35,790 nucleotides of DNA from Opitutus sp. GAS368 (GCA_945869845.1 CAMBRG010000023.1:1-35790); one strand, 5' to 3'; shown: positions 22,730 to 31,412, numbered from the stretch's first letter. Numbers and translations are program-made. Notes: a model not told the origin generated them from the sequence alone.

Positions 22730-23121
22730 ATCACCCGCTCGTGCTGGTGGATAGCAGCTACTACATCACGTGGCTAAATCGTCGGGAAGATCCGCTCGCG
22801 CTCCTAACCGATCTGGAACTCGACTACGATTTCGCGATCAACGGCACCGTGTGGGGCGAAGTGCTCCGCGGTCGTAGTGATCCCTCTGTGCGTGATCGCT
22901 ACGACCGCGCCTTTTCTCTCGCGCGCATGTTGCATCTCAGTTCGGCTGGTTGGCAACGGGCGGCTCGGTTGGCCTGGGAACTGGATCGCCGCGGCGAAGT
23001 GATTCCACTCGCTGACATCATCATCGGTGTGACCGCCCTTGAGCACCACGCCTGCGTGCTCACCTTTGACCGCCACTACCAAAAAATCCCCGGCCTCGTC
23101 GCCCTGTCCGATTTAGAGTGA
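22726..23121 (+). CDS. vapC: VapC-type PIN ribonuclease toxin
   Basis: A 131-residue PIN-domain toxin with the acidic set visible: Asp9 (VLVDSSYYITWL), Glu in VWGEVLRG, Asp in PLADIIIGVTALEH and Asp in LTFDRHYQKIPGL. It overlaps the antitoxin stop by 4 bases (ATGA) for translational coupling. Such toxins cut specific tRNA or rRNA sites in a Mg-dependent way when released. It is a different PIN subtype from the one at 2661, with little similarity outside the active site, so the two modules are independent acquisitions rather than copies. Confidence 0.9.
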   Translation: MNHPLVLVDSSYYITWLNRREDPLALLTDLELDYDFAINGTVWGEVLRGRSDPSVRDRYDRAFSLARMLHLSSAGWQRAARLAWELDRRGEVIPLADIIIGVTALEHHACVLTFDRHYQKIPGLVALSDLE

Positions 23122-23129
23122 TGCCAATG

Positions 23130-23206
23130 GCGGTTGATTTTTAGACCGCGGGTTCCGAGGTGGCACGAGCATCTTGCCCGTGGGTTTGAGACTGAAAATC
23201 AACCGC
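23130..23206. repeat. 77-bp inverted-repeat element with 15-bp ends
   Basis: Terminal arms GCGGTTGATTTTTAG (23130-23144) and CTGAAAATCAACCGC (23192-23206) match at 14 of 15 positions. The 47-bp interior includes GGCACGAGCATCTTGCCCGTG, itself partly palindromic. The size and ends fit a small palindromic or MITE-like unit; no target-site duplication is obvious. Confidence 0.5.
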
Positions 23207-23353
23207 TCTTAGTATCAAACCCCCGGGAGATAAAGCTGGGATCCGCCCAACCGCGCGGTCCGGGGGTGGTTGAATCTGATTTCGAATTCTATTTTTGCCT
23301 CAGCCCCGCACCACCGCCCGCGTCACACCAATAGCTGTTAGCTTTTGAACCTC

Positions 23354-23378
23354 AGGCCGGAGAACGGATCTCCGGCCT
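23354..23378. repeat. Palindrome with 10-bp arms
   Basis: Perfect arms AGGCCGGAGA (23354-23363) and TCTCCGGCCT (23369-23378) with 5-base loop. It shares the phrase GGAGAACGGAyCTCC, in inverse orientation, with the next palindrome. No T-run follows, so it is not a standard terminator. Confidence 0.5.
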
Positions 23379-23417
23379 ATTGCTTGATTTCCGGTGGTTC
23401 ACGACATGATCCGGGCG

Positions 23418-23442
23418 GAACGGACCGGGAGGTCCGTTCTCC
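23418..23442. repeat. Palindrome with 9-bp arms
   Basis: Perfect arms GAACGGACC (23418-23426) and GGTCCGTTC (23431-23439) around GGGA. Read on the minus strand it begins GGAGAACGGACCTCC, nearly the same as the core of the palindrome at 23354, so both belong to one family in opposite orientation. Confidence 0.5.
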
Positions 23443-23600
23443 GTCAGTCCCCTATCAGTAGGACCTTAATTCGGTGCGGCTAAAGCAATGCCCTCGGCAG
23501 TGGCTCGGGAAAAAATCCCACCGCGCGATTTGTAGCCCAATTGTTTCAAAATTTCCACACGAAGGTTACTTACGGAGCGGAGAGTGGGGTCGACAAAATC

Positions 23601-24365
23601 ATGACGACCGACGCCAGCATCATTGTGCCATTTTTCAACGAAGAGGACAACGTCGACCCCGTGCTGGCCGAGTTGCGCGGCGCGGTGCCCGGAGCTGAAA
23701 TCATCGCGATCAACGACGGATCGACCGACGGTACGGCGACGCGGCTGGCGCGCACGCCGGGGATTTTGACGGTGAGCTTCCCGCGCAACCTCGGCCAGAG
23801 CGCCGCCCTCTATGCCGGGCTGCTCCACGCGACCCGGAGCGTGTGCGTGATGATGGATGGCGACGGACAGAACGACTCGGCGGACATTCCCCGCCTAATC
23901 GCGGCGCTGGAGCGGGCCGACGTCTCGTGCGGTTACCGGTTGCGGCGGCAGGACGACTGGCGCCGCCGCGCCGCGTCACGCTGCGCCAATGCGATCCGTC
24001 GCGCCGTCCTGCACGACGGGGTGCGGGATACCGGCTGCTCGTTGAAGGCGGTGCGGCGCGAGCACGTGCGGTTTCTAGTGCCGTTCAACGGACTGCATCG
24101 CTACCTGCCGGCATTTTTCCGCCGCGCCGGATTGAGCATCGTCGAGGTGCCGGTAAATCACCGGCCGCGCACGCGCGGCGCCTCCAAATACACCATCGGC
24201 GGCCGGGCGTGGCGCGGTCTGCGCGATCTCGTCGGCGTGCAGTGGCTGCTCGCGCGCCAGATCGCGTTTCCTCCCGGGCTCACGCCGCGTCTCGAATGGG
24301 AACACGGCCACGGTGCGAACCGGGATTTGTTCAGCGAAACCGTCGAGGAAAACACCCGCCCATGA
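23601..24365 (+). CDS. Family-2 glycosyltransferase, polyprenyl-phosphate sugar transferase-like
   Basis: A 254-residue GT2 transferase of the DPM/ArnC type. ASIIVPFFNEEDNV and AINDGSTDGT form the nucleotide-binding fold; MMDGDGQND (84-92) has the metal-binding DxD; RGASKYTIGGRAWRGLRDL is the typical C-terminal signature. Unlike GtrB or ArnC it has no C-terminal membrane helices. Family members move a sugar from a nucleotide donor to undecaprenyl or dolichyl phosphate on the inner membrane face. The start is ATG 23601; upstream in-frame codons to 23541 are not conserved. It overlaps the next gene by ATGA, so the two are coupled. Confidence 0.9.
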   Translation: MTTDASIIVPFFNEEDNVDPVLAELRGAVPGAEIIAINDGSTDGTATRLARTPGILTVSFPRNLGQSAALYAGLLHATRSVCVMMDGDGQNDSADIPRLIAALERADVSCGYRLRRQDDWRRRAASRCANAIRRAVLHDGVRDTGCSLKAVRREHVRFLVPFNGLHRYLPAFFRRAGLSIVEVPVNHRPRTRGASKYTIGGRAWRGLRDLVGVQWLLARQIAFPPGLTPRLEWEHGHGANRDLFSETVEENTRP

Positions 24366-25414
24366 ACGATCCTCTCTTTCATCTGAGCTTCGGCTCACTC
24401 GAGGTCGTGGTCACGGCCTGGAAGCTCATCGGCTACCTGGGGTTGCTGTTGTTTACCGGCCGTTGGGTCGTCCAACTCATCGCCTCGCGCCGCGCCGGCA
24501 TGCCTGTCCTGCCGCGGGCCTTCTGGTATATGAGCATGAGCGGCAGCGTCCTGCTGCTCGCCTATTTCACTTTTGGCAAAAACGACTCGGTCGGCGTGCT
24601 CGCCAACCTTTTTCCGCTCGTCACCGCGGGCTACAACCTCTGGCTCGACCTGCGGCTCGACCTGCGGCCGGCATTGGGTCGCTGGTGGGGCCGGACGGAA
24701 CCGCGGTGGCGGGGCGCGAGCCTGCTCGGCGCGGAGTTCGTCCGCGAAGTCGCGGCCCTGGTGCGTCGGCGGCGCGGCGAAATCGGCGGCGCGCTGCTCG
24801 CCGTGCTCGCGCTGGCGGCCACCCTGCACGGTTTCGACGCCGGGTTGCGCGCGTGGAACACCCGGCACGTCGATGCGACGATGATCTCGTGGGCCCGGAG
24901 CCTGAGCTGGTGGGGGGAATTGCACCGCGCGCCGCTGCTGGCGCTGGTGGCGGTCTCGCTCCATGCCGCGCTGCGCCGCCGCAAGGATGTGTCGCGATTG
25001 CTGTTGTCCGGCCTCGCCGCCGGTTTGGCGGCGGGAGTGCTGGTCAATATCTTGAAGGTGATTGTGGCGCGCCCGCGGCCGAGTTCGGGTCTGGCGGACG
25101 GCTTTTACTGGTTCCATTTCGAGTCCGCGTTTCTGGGCTTCCCGTCGGGACACGCGGCCCACTGTTTTGCCATGGTCGGGGCGCTGTTTGTGTTTGCGCC
25201 CCGCTGGGCCGGAGCGCTGGTGGGCGGCGCGGCGGCCGTAGCGTGGGCCCGGTTTTGCCTCGACCGGCACTATCTCACGGATCTGGTGGCGGGCGCCGGG
25301 CTTGGTCTGATGGTCGGTGTGGTCTGCGGCCTCGCCGCGCGGCGCACGCTGGCGCCGTCGGTTTCACCAAACGTTGCCGCAGCGCCCCCGCAACCGGCGC
25401 CGGGGGTCGCTTGA
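24362..25414 (+). CDS. LAB_N domain fused to PAP2 phosphatase
   Basis: A 350-residue membrane protein with two domains. Residues about 10-95 are the lipid-A-disaccharide-synthase N-terminal-like (LAB_N) domain, three helices with the family phrases YLGLLLFTGRWVVQLIASRR and PRAFWYMSMSGSVLLLAYF. After a charged linker, residues about 145-330 are a PAP2 lipid phosphatase with all three catalytic motifs: K232-x6-R239-P240, P261-S-G-H264, and R297-x5-H303-x3-D307. PAP2 enzymes strip phosphate from lipid phosphates such as undecaprenyl pyrophosphate or lipid A. LAB_N is usually a separate protein beside a GT2/ArnT pair. It starts in the ATGA overlap with GT2. Lipid recycling or dephosphorylation in this cassette is inferred. 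Confidence 0.88.
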   Translation: MNDPLFHLSFGSLEVVVTAWKLIGYLGLLLFTGRWVVQLIASRRAGMPVLPRAFWYMSMSGSVLLLAYFTFGKNDSVGVLANLFPLVTAGYNLWLDLRLDLRPALGRWWGRTEPRWRGASLLGAEFVREVAALVRRRRGEIGGALLAVLALAATLHGFDAGLRAWNTRHVDATMISWARSLSWWGELHRAPLLALVAVSLHAALRRRKDVSRLLLSGLAAGLAAGVLVNILKVIVARPRPSSGLADGFYWFHFESAFLGFPSGHAAHCFAMVGALFVFAPRWAGALVGGAAAVAWARFCLDRHYLTDLVAGAGLGLMVGVVCGLAARRTLAPSVSPNVAAAPPQPAPGVA

Positions 25415-25465
25415 GGCCGCCAACCCCATGATGCCGTCCGTCCGTCCAGAAATCCCCGCCGAACG

Positions 25466-27163
25466 TTGAACGCGGGCGAACCCACGATTCCGTCGCCTTC
25501 CGCCGCTTTGGCGGGCGAGCCGCCGTCGCGCCCCAACCTTTGGGCGCACGAGGGCTGGCTGGCGCCCGTGGCCCTCGGGCTTTTGACGCTGGCGATGTTG
25601 TTGCCGGGCACGGGCACGCTGCCACTCATCGACCGGGATGAGCCGCGGTTCGCCCAAGCGACCGTGGAGATGATCGCGCGTCACGACTGGATCGTGCCGA
25701 CCTTCAACGGCAATGACCGTTTCGACAAACCGATCCTGACCTATTGGCTGATGCGCGCAGGCTACGCGGTTTGTGGCGTGGGGGAGTGGGGGGCGCGGCT
25801 GCACGGGATCGCCGCCGGTCTCGTGCTGGTGCTGACCACGTGGTGGACCGGCCGGCGCTGGTTCGGTGCGGCCGCAGGCTGCGGCGCGGCGGCAATGCTG
25901 GCGACGTGTCTGCAGTTCTTCGTCCATGGGCGTCTCGCGCTGGCGGACATGCCGATGGTCGCGTGCGTGGCGCTTGCGTGTCTCGCACTCGGCGAGTTGT
26001 TGCTCGCCGAGGCGGAACCGTCGCCCGGCTGGCGCCGGCTGCTTTACGGAGCTCTGGGCGTGGGCTTTCTCGCGAAAGGCCCGATCGCGTGGGCGTTGCC
26101 GCTGCTGGCGGTGTTGTTGCTGCGGTGGGTGGTCTGGCGGCGCCCGCTGCCGTGGGCGCGGCTGCGAGCCGGTCGCGGATTGGTGGCAGTGCTTGCAATG
26201 GTCGCGCTGTGGGCCGTCCCTGCGCTGATCGCGACGGACGGGAGGTTTTTCGCGGTGGGCATCGGTGAACACGTCGTGCAGCGCGGCGTGGAGAAATTTA
26301 ACGGCCGCGGCTACACTCCGTTTTTCTATTTTGCGACCGCACCGCTGAGCCTGTTCCCGTGGTTTGGATTTGCGGGCATCGCGTTGGTCGGGGCGCGCCG
26401 CGCATGGGATGCACGCACGGCGTGGCTGGTGTGCTGGTGCCTGGCGCCGTATCTCATCTTTAGCTGCTACGCGACCCAGCTTCCCCACTACGTGCTGCCA
26501 GGGTTTCCGGCGTTTTTCCTCCTGCTCGCGCGCGGCTGGAGCGCCGGTGCGCCGCGGTGGGCCCGGGTCGTGGGCTGGAGCATTTTGGGCGTATTTGTTA
26601 CCGTGCTCGTCGGCGCGCTCGCCTGGATCTGCGTCGCGGAGGTGCCGCCCGAGATCGAATCGCTGCGGTTGGCGCTGGCTGGTGCCTTGTTGGTGCTTGG
26701 CGGGCTATCGGCCATGCCGCTGGCTTGGACGCGGGCCCGGGCCGTGGCGCTGGCCGGGGTTGCGGTGGTGGTCGCCGGCGGGACGGCGCTGGCGCTCGGG
26801 CTGAGCGAGGCGAGCCTCACCCGCGGCATCGGCGCCGCGGTGAGGGAGTTACCGCCGGGAGCGCGGAAAATCGGCTTTGGATTCGCAGAACCGGGCGTGG
26901 TGTTCTACGGCGGCACGGGCTGGGTGTTCGTCGAAACGCCGGCCCAGCTCGCGGCGGCGGTGGCGCAACCCGGGCCGCTGACGGTCGTCTCCGTGCGCCG
27001 CGAAATCGATCCGCTGCGATTTTTTACCGGTAACGTCGCCTGGCGCGAGCTTCCGCCGCGACCGGAACTGGCGCGGGCGGGTTGGCGCCACGAATCCATT
27101 CGCGGACTTAATCTCGGTCGCACGCGGTGGCAGGAACTCGAGGTCAGCGTGCGCGCCCCATGA
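25466..27163 (+). CDS. ArnT-like GT-C glycosyltransferase (PMT_2/GT83 type)
   Basis: A protein of up to 565 residues with about 12 hydrophobic segments. The first periplasmic loop contains LIDRDEPRFAQATVEM, the catalytic Asp/Glu motif of ArnT and related GT-C enzymes, followed by WIVPTFNGNDRFDKPILTYWL, a strong family signature. A soluble C-terminal part (about 455-565) follows the membrane core. Such enzymes transfer a sugar from undecaprenyl phosphate to a lipid or protein on the periplasmic side, matching the upstream GT2 that would charge the carrier. The first in-frame start is TTG 25466, 51 bp after the LAB_N-PAP2 stop; a later start cannot be excluded. The sugar and acceptor are unknown. 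Confidence 0.88.
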   Translation: MNAGEPTIPSPSAALAGEPPSRPNLWAHEGWLAPVALGLLTLAMLLPGTGTLPLIDRDEPRFAQATVEMIARHDWIVPTFNGNDRFDKPILTYWLMRAGYAVCGVGEWGARLHGIAAGLVLVLTTWWTGRRWFGAAAGCGAAAMLATCLQFFVHGRLALADMPMVACVALACLALGELLLAEAEPSPGWRRLLYGALGVGFLAKGPIAWALPLLAVLLLRWVVWRRPLPWARLRAGRGLVAVLAMVALWAVPALIATDGRFFAVGIGEHVVQRGVEKFNGRGYTPFFYFATAPLSLFPWFGFAGIALVGARRAWDARTAWLVCWCLAPYLIFSCYATQLPHYVLPGFPAFFLLLARGWSAGAPRWARVVGWSILGVFVTVLVGALAWICVAEVPPEIESLRLALAGALLVLGGLSAMPLAWTRARAVALAGVAVVVAGGTALALGLSEASLTRGIGAAVRELPPGARKIGFGFAEPGVVFYGGTGWVFVETPAQLAAAVAQPGPLTVVSVRREIDPLRFFTGNVAWRELPPRPELARAGWRHESIRGLNLGRTRWQELEVSVRAP

Positions 27164-27266
27164 CCGGCTTCCGCGCAGATTTCCCATACGCGGGCTTGTT
27201 GAAAAAACCTTCCCGGGTCCGATCCTCCTGAAAATCCAATCCCTTATCAGTGATTCAGGCCAGTCG

Positions 27267-27503
27267 TCAGCAGTGCCGGACAAATTCACCGATAAACCGG
27301 TCCACGTTCTTACCCGACACCTGACACTCGATATCCCGTCGGAGACCGCGGATGTGCTGGGTGAGCTGCAGCGTAACCCCGAGCCGTTGCCCGAGCTCCC
27401 GGATCGCTCGGGTCCGTCGTTCCCAGAGCCAACAGGTCAAGCCCACTGAAATGGGTTTAACGGAAAAATGCGGGGTTCGGGTCACTTCGGGGATTTTCGC
27501 CAT
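27267..27503 (-). CDS. Hypothetical 78-residue protein
   Basis: A possible small gene from ATG 27503. The protein, MAKIPEVTRTPHFSVKP then VGLTCWLWERRTRAIRELG and ending VSGKNVDRFIGEFVRHC, has regular strand-helix-strand spacing, high-GC third positions and no low-complexity bias, unlike the antisense shadows elsewhere. I do not recognise a family. The ribosome site is weak (AAAGG directly before ATG). No plus-strand gene competes for the interval. It stands alone between the ArnT-like gene and the AsmA-like gene on the other strand. Confidence 0.45.
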   Translation of the reverse strand: MAKIPEVTRTPHFSVKPISVGLTCWLWERRTRAIRELGQRLGVTLQLTQHIRGLRRDIECQVSGKNVDRFIGEFVRHC

Positions 27504-27850
27504 ACCTTTTGTGCAGCGAAAATCGCGCCAGAATCGCCCATCAGGCGCAAAAAAACTCACCTCGGCCCAAAATAAAAAGTCCAGCGGAGTCGATCACCAT
27601 TCAAGTTACCGCAAAAGAGTAATTTAAGAAATGCCAGAGCTAGCCGTGTTACCAAAAAGCGCACCGATGTAAGGCAAACGCGGCAAGCTGAGCCAGTTGT
27701 TCCATGTTGGCCAAGGTTGACCGATCTAGCGCTGGCAAACACGCCGCTCCTGCGCTCCTTGCTGAAACCGCGAAACCGGCAGGGAACCCCGTGCTTGTCT
27801 CGCGCGTCCGTATCGCCAGCAATCGATCTTTTACGTCCCTTTCCGTCCTC
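27504..27850. other. 347-bp intergenic region, leader of the AsmA-like gene
   Basis: No gene is supported here. The frame of the AsmA-like protein is open from 27704, but its residues before ATG 27851 look like non-coding translation. The stretch is AT-richer than its surroundings around 27540-27640 and probably holds the promoter. A TTGACC at 27717 lacks a good -10 partner. Confidence 0.5.
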
Positions 27851-30800
27851 ATGAAACCGCTGAAACTCACCATCATTATCCTCGGCAGTCTGGCCGCGCT
27901 CCTCGCGCTCGTCGTGGTTCTCGCCCTCACCCCGGCCGTCCAAACATGGGCCGTGCAGCGCGCGCTCAGCGGCCAGCCCGGCCTCGTGGTCGAGGTGGGC
28001 CGGGTCTCCGTCGGCCTGAGCGAGGCGGAATTGCGCGATGTACGCGTGGTCCAAGACGGCATTGTGATCGTGGCCAAGGAGCTCAGCGCCGCCTACACCG
28101 CCACCGACTATATTTCCGGCAGCAAAATCACTGTCGGCCGGATCAGCGGGCGCGGCATCGAAATCGATGCCCGGAAACCCATCGCGAAACCCACCCCGCC
28201 GCCCGTCACGCCCCCCACTCCCTTTGCCGGCGCTTTGAACGCCATTCTCCTGCCCGGCGAGGTCCGGGTCGGAAACATCGAACTCGAGGCCAAGGTGCTG
28301 CTGCCCGACGATCAGACCGCCAAACTCTCCCTCACAGGCGGTGGCATCGCCCCGGGCGAGACCGCTCTCTTGCGCTGGGAGGCCGACTTTGCCGACGCCC
28401 GGAAGGTCGCTGCCGTCACCGCCGCCCAAGCCAAGGGTGAAATCAAAATCCGCACCACAACCGACCTGCGCATCGATCTCGTCGAGATCGTCGCCGATGC
28501 CGGGGCCACTGGCCCGGGTCTACCCGCCGATGGCCTGAAACTAAATCTGAAGTTGGAGCAACCGGCGGCCAAGGCCGGCGAAACGTTGACGACCCGCGTG
28601 TCCCTCGTCCGCGGCGCAACCGTCGAGCCTTTGCTCAATACCCGAGTCGATTTCTCCGCCTCCAAGCCCGAGCTCAACGGCACGTGGGACTTGGCGGTGC
28701 GCAGCGAACAATTCGCCACCGTGCTCGCCAGCTTCGGCCTCCCGGAAGTCGCCCTTTCCGGCAAGGGCGGTTTCACCTTCAACCTTGAGACCAGCGCCTC
28801 GACCGCCGCCGGAGAACTCACCGGAGCCATTTCCCGGCTGGAGAAACTCAACGCCGGCCTCACCGACGTGGGCGCGCTTCAAATTCGCGCCGCTTTCGAG
28901 GGCGGCAGCAGCAAAGAGTCGGCCCAACTCGGCCGCCTCGAATTCGACGTCGCCACCGCCGACGGTCGCAAATTTATCGCCATCGCGGCGCAGCAAAAAC
29001 TTTCCTTCAATTTCAAAGACAAGCGCGTGACGCCCGAGAAACCCGGCACGGAGCTGGCCCGCGTTTCGCTCGTGGCCATTCCGCTCGCTTGGGGCCAACC
29101 GTTCGTCACCCCGCGCACGATTGCGGGCGGCGATCTCTCCGGAGTCTTCGTGATCGATGCCGAGCTTGATGGCAGTCGCGTCAAGGTCCGCGCGCTCGAA
29201 CCGCTGAGTTTACGCACCGTCACGGTGCGCGAGGGCGACACACTGCTCGCAGACCGCGTCGCCGTCTCGCTCAGCCCGCGCATCGACTACACCGCCAATC
29301 GCATCGTCGCCGAAATCGAAAACCTCAACATCTCGACGCCCGACGGAGACCAAGTCACCGGAGGCCTCACCGCCGACGTCGCTCTCGGCGGCACCCCGCC
29401 GGTCGTCGTCTTCACGTCGCAGCTCAAAGGCACCCTCGCCTCGCTTGTGAAACCGTTTCTCCCGGCCGGAGTCGGCCCCTTGACGTTTGGACTCAACGCT
29501 CAAGGCCGTCACGGCGGCGACGCCCTCGAACTCACCGCCCTTAGCCTGAACGTGACTCGCAACGGCAACGAATTGCTCGCCGCCGTCGAGACGTTGCAAG
29601 CGATCTCCCTTGATCTCGCAAAGACCCAGGCCGCCGTACCGGATGCCAATCGGGCCGCAGCCCGCGTGCAGTGGGGCACGATCCCGCTGGCGTGGGCGGA
29701 GCCCTACGTCGCCCAAGCCAAACTCTCCGGCCAATTGGTCGCAGGTGCCGTCGAGATCGCGCTGCAAGGTATCGACGCCTACGCGGTGAAGGCTCTCGAG
29801 GGAATCGCCCTGCGCAACGCGACCGTCGCCCTCGATGGCCAAGAATTTCTTCGCGGGGCCGATTTTTCCACCGATCTGAGCGCCACTTGGAAAGCCGGCA
29901 CCGCGTCCGCCGACATCAAACGCCTGGAGCTCAAGCAAGGATCGACCTCATTGCTCGCAGCCTCGATTTCGGGCGAGGTAACTCCGGGAAAGACGCTCCG
30001 CGCCAAGGGCCGGGGCCAAGTTGACACCGACTTTGCTGCGCTCGCCAAACAGCCCGCACTCGCCGCCCAACTGCCCCTGCTGCGCGGTGCCCTTACCGCA
30101 AAGTTCGACGTCACCTTGGCCGACGGGGTACAGGCTAAAATCAACCTTCTCGCCAGAGACCTAGTCGCCCGCGAAGGCGCCTTGGCCCTAGGCACCATAG
30201 AACTCGCCGTCGATACCGTGCTCGACCCCAAAAACGCGGGCACCGTGCGCGTTCCGCTCGTCGTCACCAAATCGGGACGGCGCTCCGACCTGCTCATCGA
30301 CGGCAAAGTCGGCCTCAAACCCGGAGCGGTGTCCTTCGACGGACGCATCACCGGCGATCAGCTTTTCGCCGACGATCTCCAAGCGTTCGCCGCGCTCAGC
30401 GCCCAGCCGCCCGCAGCTCCCGCCCCGAAACCTTCCGCAGCTACTCCGGTTCCCGCGCCGCGCCCTCCGGTCGCCGCGACCGCGCCCAAGCTCGTCGGTC
30501 CGGTCAAAGATCTCGCCCCGGTGTGGGCCGGATTCTCCGGGCGGATTGATTTGAATGTGAAGTCGGTGAAGCAGGGCGCCGGCGTGACGCTGAGCGACCT
30601 CCGCGGCGCGCTCGCAGCGAGCCCCGAACGGCTCACGGTCGAAAACCTCTCCGGCTCGCTCAACGGCAATCCCTTCAAGGTCGCCTCCCTTCTCACCTTC
30701 GACGTCAAACTGCCCCGCCCCTACGCATTGACCGGCTCCGTCGATGTCCCCGGCTTCGATGTCGGAGCCTTCCTGCGCAAGGCCGACCCCGCCACGCCGC

Positions 30801-31408
30801 CCCCGCTGGAAACGACGTTTACCGTCGCGAGCAAGTTCAACGGCACCGCCGCGAACCTGGGCGAATTCGCCGACCGGCTCATGGGACAATTTGAGTTCAA
30901 AGGATCGAAAGGCATCGTGCGCGCGCTGAATCGAAAAGCGGAAACGACCTCGGCCGTGACCGGCCTCCTCGGACTCGCCGCCGGCTTGGCCGGACAGCAG
31001 GGACTCGCCCAAGGCTTGGTCGGCGCGTCCGAGCTGGCCGGGTTACTGAAGGACATGCCCTTCGACGGAATCACCATCCAAGTCGAGCGCGGCGCCGATG
31101 CCGCCATCGTGGTGAAATCACTCGAGGTCATCTCACCGTTGATGCGACTCACTGGCAAGGGCCGGGTGGCTGCCAAGCCGGGCGAAGCCTTCGAAGCCAG
31201 CCCACTCTCACTCCAACTCCAACTTGCCGCCAAGGATCAGCTCGCCAACGGCCTGAACCGAGCGCGGCAACTCAGCGGCAAGACGGACGACAAAGGCTAT
31301 TATTTGATGGCCACCCCGTTCACCTTGGCCGGCACGGTCGGCAAACCCGATTCGTCGGATTTCTGGAAAAATCTCACGCTCAACACCGCCGCCGGCGCTC
31401 TCCGCTGA
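27851..31408 (+). CDS. AsmA/DUF748-type large envelope protein
   Basis: A 1185-residue protein with an N-terminal membrane anchor (MKPLKLTIIILGSLAALLALVVVLAL) followed by TPAVQTWAVQRAL, as in AsmA/TamB-type proteins, and then a very long repetitive beta-strand region. A Pro/Ala linker lies at about residues 850-885 (QPPAAPAPKPSAATPVPAP). The last 300 residues resemble the AsmA C-terminal domain (FKGSKGIVRALNRK, DITIQVERGADAAIVVKSLEVISPLMRLTGKG-type strands, ending in FTLAGTVGKPDSSDFWKNL). There is an internal duplication: segments near residues 405 and 606 share IPLAW[GA][QE]P[FY]V and the strands that follow. AsmA-like bridges are thought to carry phospholipid between inner and outer membranes. 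The start is ATG 27851. Confidence 0.8.
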   Translation: MKPLKLTIIILGSLAALLALVVVLALTPAVQTWAVQRALSGQPGLVVEVGRVSVGLSEAELRDVRVVQDGIVIVAKELSAAYTATDYISGSKITVGRISGRGIEIDARKPIAKPTPPPVTPPTPFAGALNAILLPGEVRVGNIELEAKVLLPDDQTAKLSLTGGGIAPGETALLRWEADFADARKVAAVTAAQAKGEIKIRTTTDLRIDLVEIVADAGATGPGLPADGLKLNLKLEQPAAKAGETLTTRVSLVRGATVEPLLNTRVDFSASKPELNGTWDLAVRSEQFATVLASFGLPEVALSGKGGFTFNLETSASTAAGELTGAISRLEKLNAGLTDVGALQIRAAFEGGSSKESAQLGRLEFDVATADGRKFIAIAAQQKLSFNFKDKRVTPEKPGTELARVSLVAIPLAWGQPFVTPRTIAGGDLSGVFVIDAELDGSRVKVRALEPLSLRTVTVREGDTLLADRVAVSLSPRIDYTANRIVAEIENLNISTPDGDQVTGGLTADVALGGTPPVVVFTSQLKGTLASLVKPFLPAGVGPLTFGLNAQGRHGGDALELTALSLNVTRNGNELLAAVETLQAISLDLAKTQAAVPDANRAAARVQWGTIPLAWAEPYVAQAKLSGQLVAGAVEIALQGIDAYAVKALEGIALRNATVALDGQEFLRGADFSTDLSATWKAGTASADIKRLELKQGSTSLLAASISGEVTPGKTLRAKGRGQVDTDFAALAKQPALAAQLPLLRGALTAKFDVTLADGVQAKINLLARDLVAREGALALGTIELAVDTVLDPKNAGTVRVPLVVTKSGRRSDLLIDGKVGLKPGAVSFDGRITGDQLFADDLQAFAALSAQPPAAPAPKPSAATPVPAPRPPVAATAPKLVGPVKDLAPVWAGFSGRIDLNVKSVKQGAGVTLSDLRGALAASPERLTVENLSGSLNGNPFKVASLLTFDVKLPRPYALTGSVDVPGFDVGAFLRKADPATPPPLETTFTVASKFNGTAANLGEFADRLMGQFEFKGSKGIVRALNRKAETTSAVTGLLGLAAGLAGQQGLAQGLVGASELAGLLKDMPFDGITIQVERGADAAIVVKSLEVISPLMRLTGKGRVAAKPGEAFEASPLSLQLQLAAKDQLANGLNRARQLSGKTDDKGYYLMATPFTLAGTVGKPDSSDFWKNLTLNTAAGALR

Positions 31409-31412
31409 GGGC

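Larger units (their letters stand above)
23122..23600. other. 479-bp non-coding region with clustered palindromes
   Basis: No convincing gene is seen on either strand. The stretch holds three inverted-repeat elements, listed separately, and then about 150 bp of ordinary sequence before the GT2 start, where I see no clear promoter hexamers. Confidence 0.6.

Noticed and set aside
23843-24361. In-frame extension upstream of the LAB_N-PAP2 start, overlapping the GT2 gene
   Set aside because: Translation here is Arg-rich shadow of GT2. The ATG at 24362 with ATGA overlap and a clean LAB_N start is the natural gene start.
27530-27560. Terminator at GCGCC...GGCGC followed by an A-run
   Set aside because: The stem is only 5 bp with a 14-base loop and the T-tract falls on the wrong side for either neighbouring gene.
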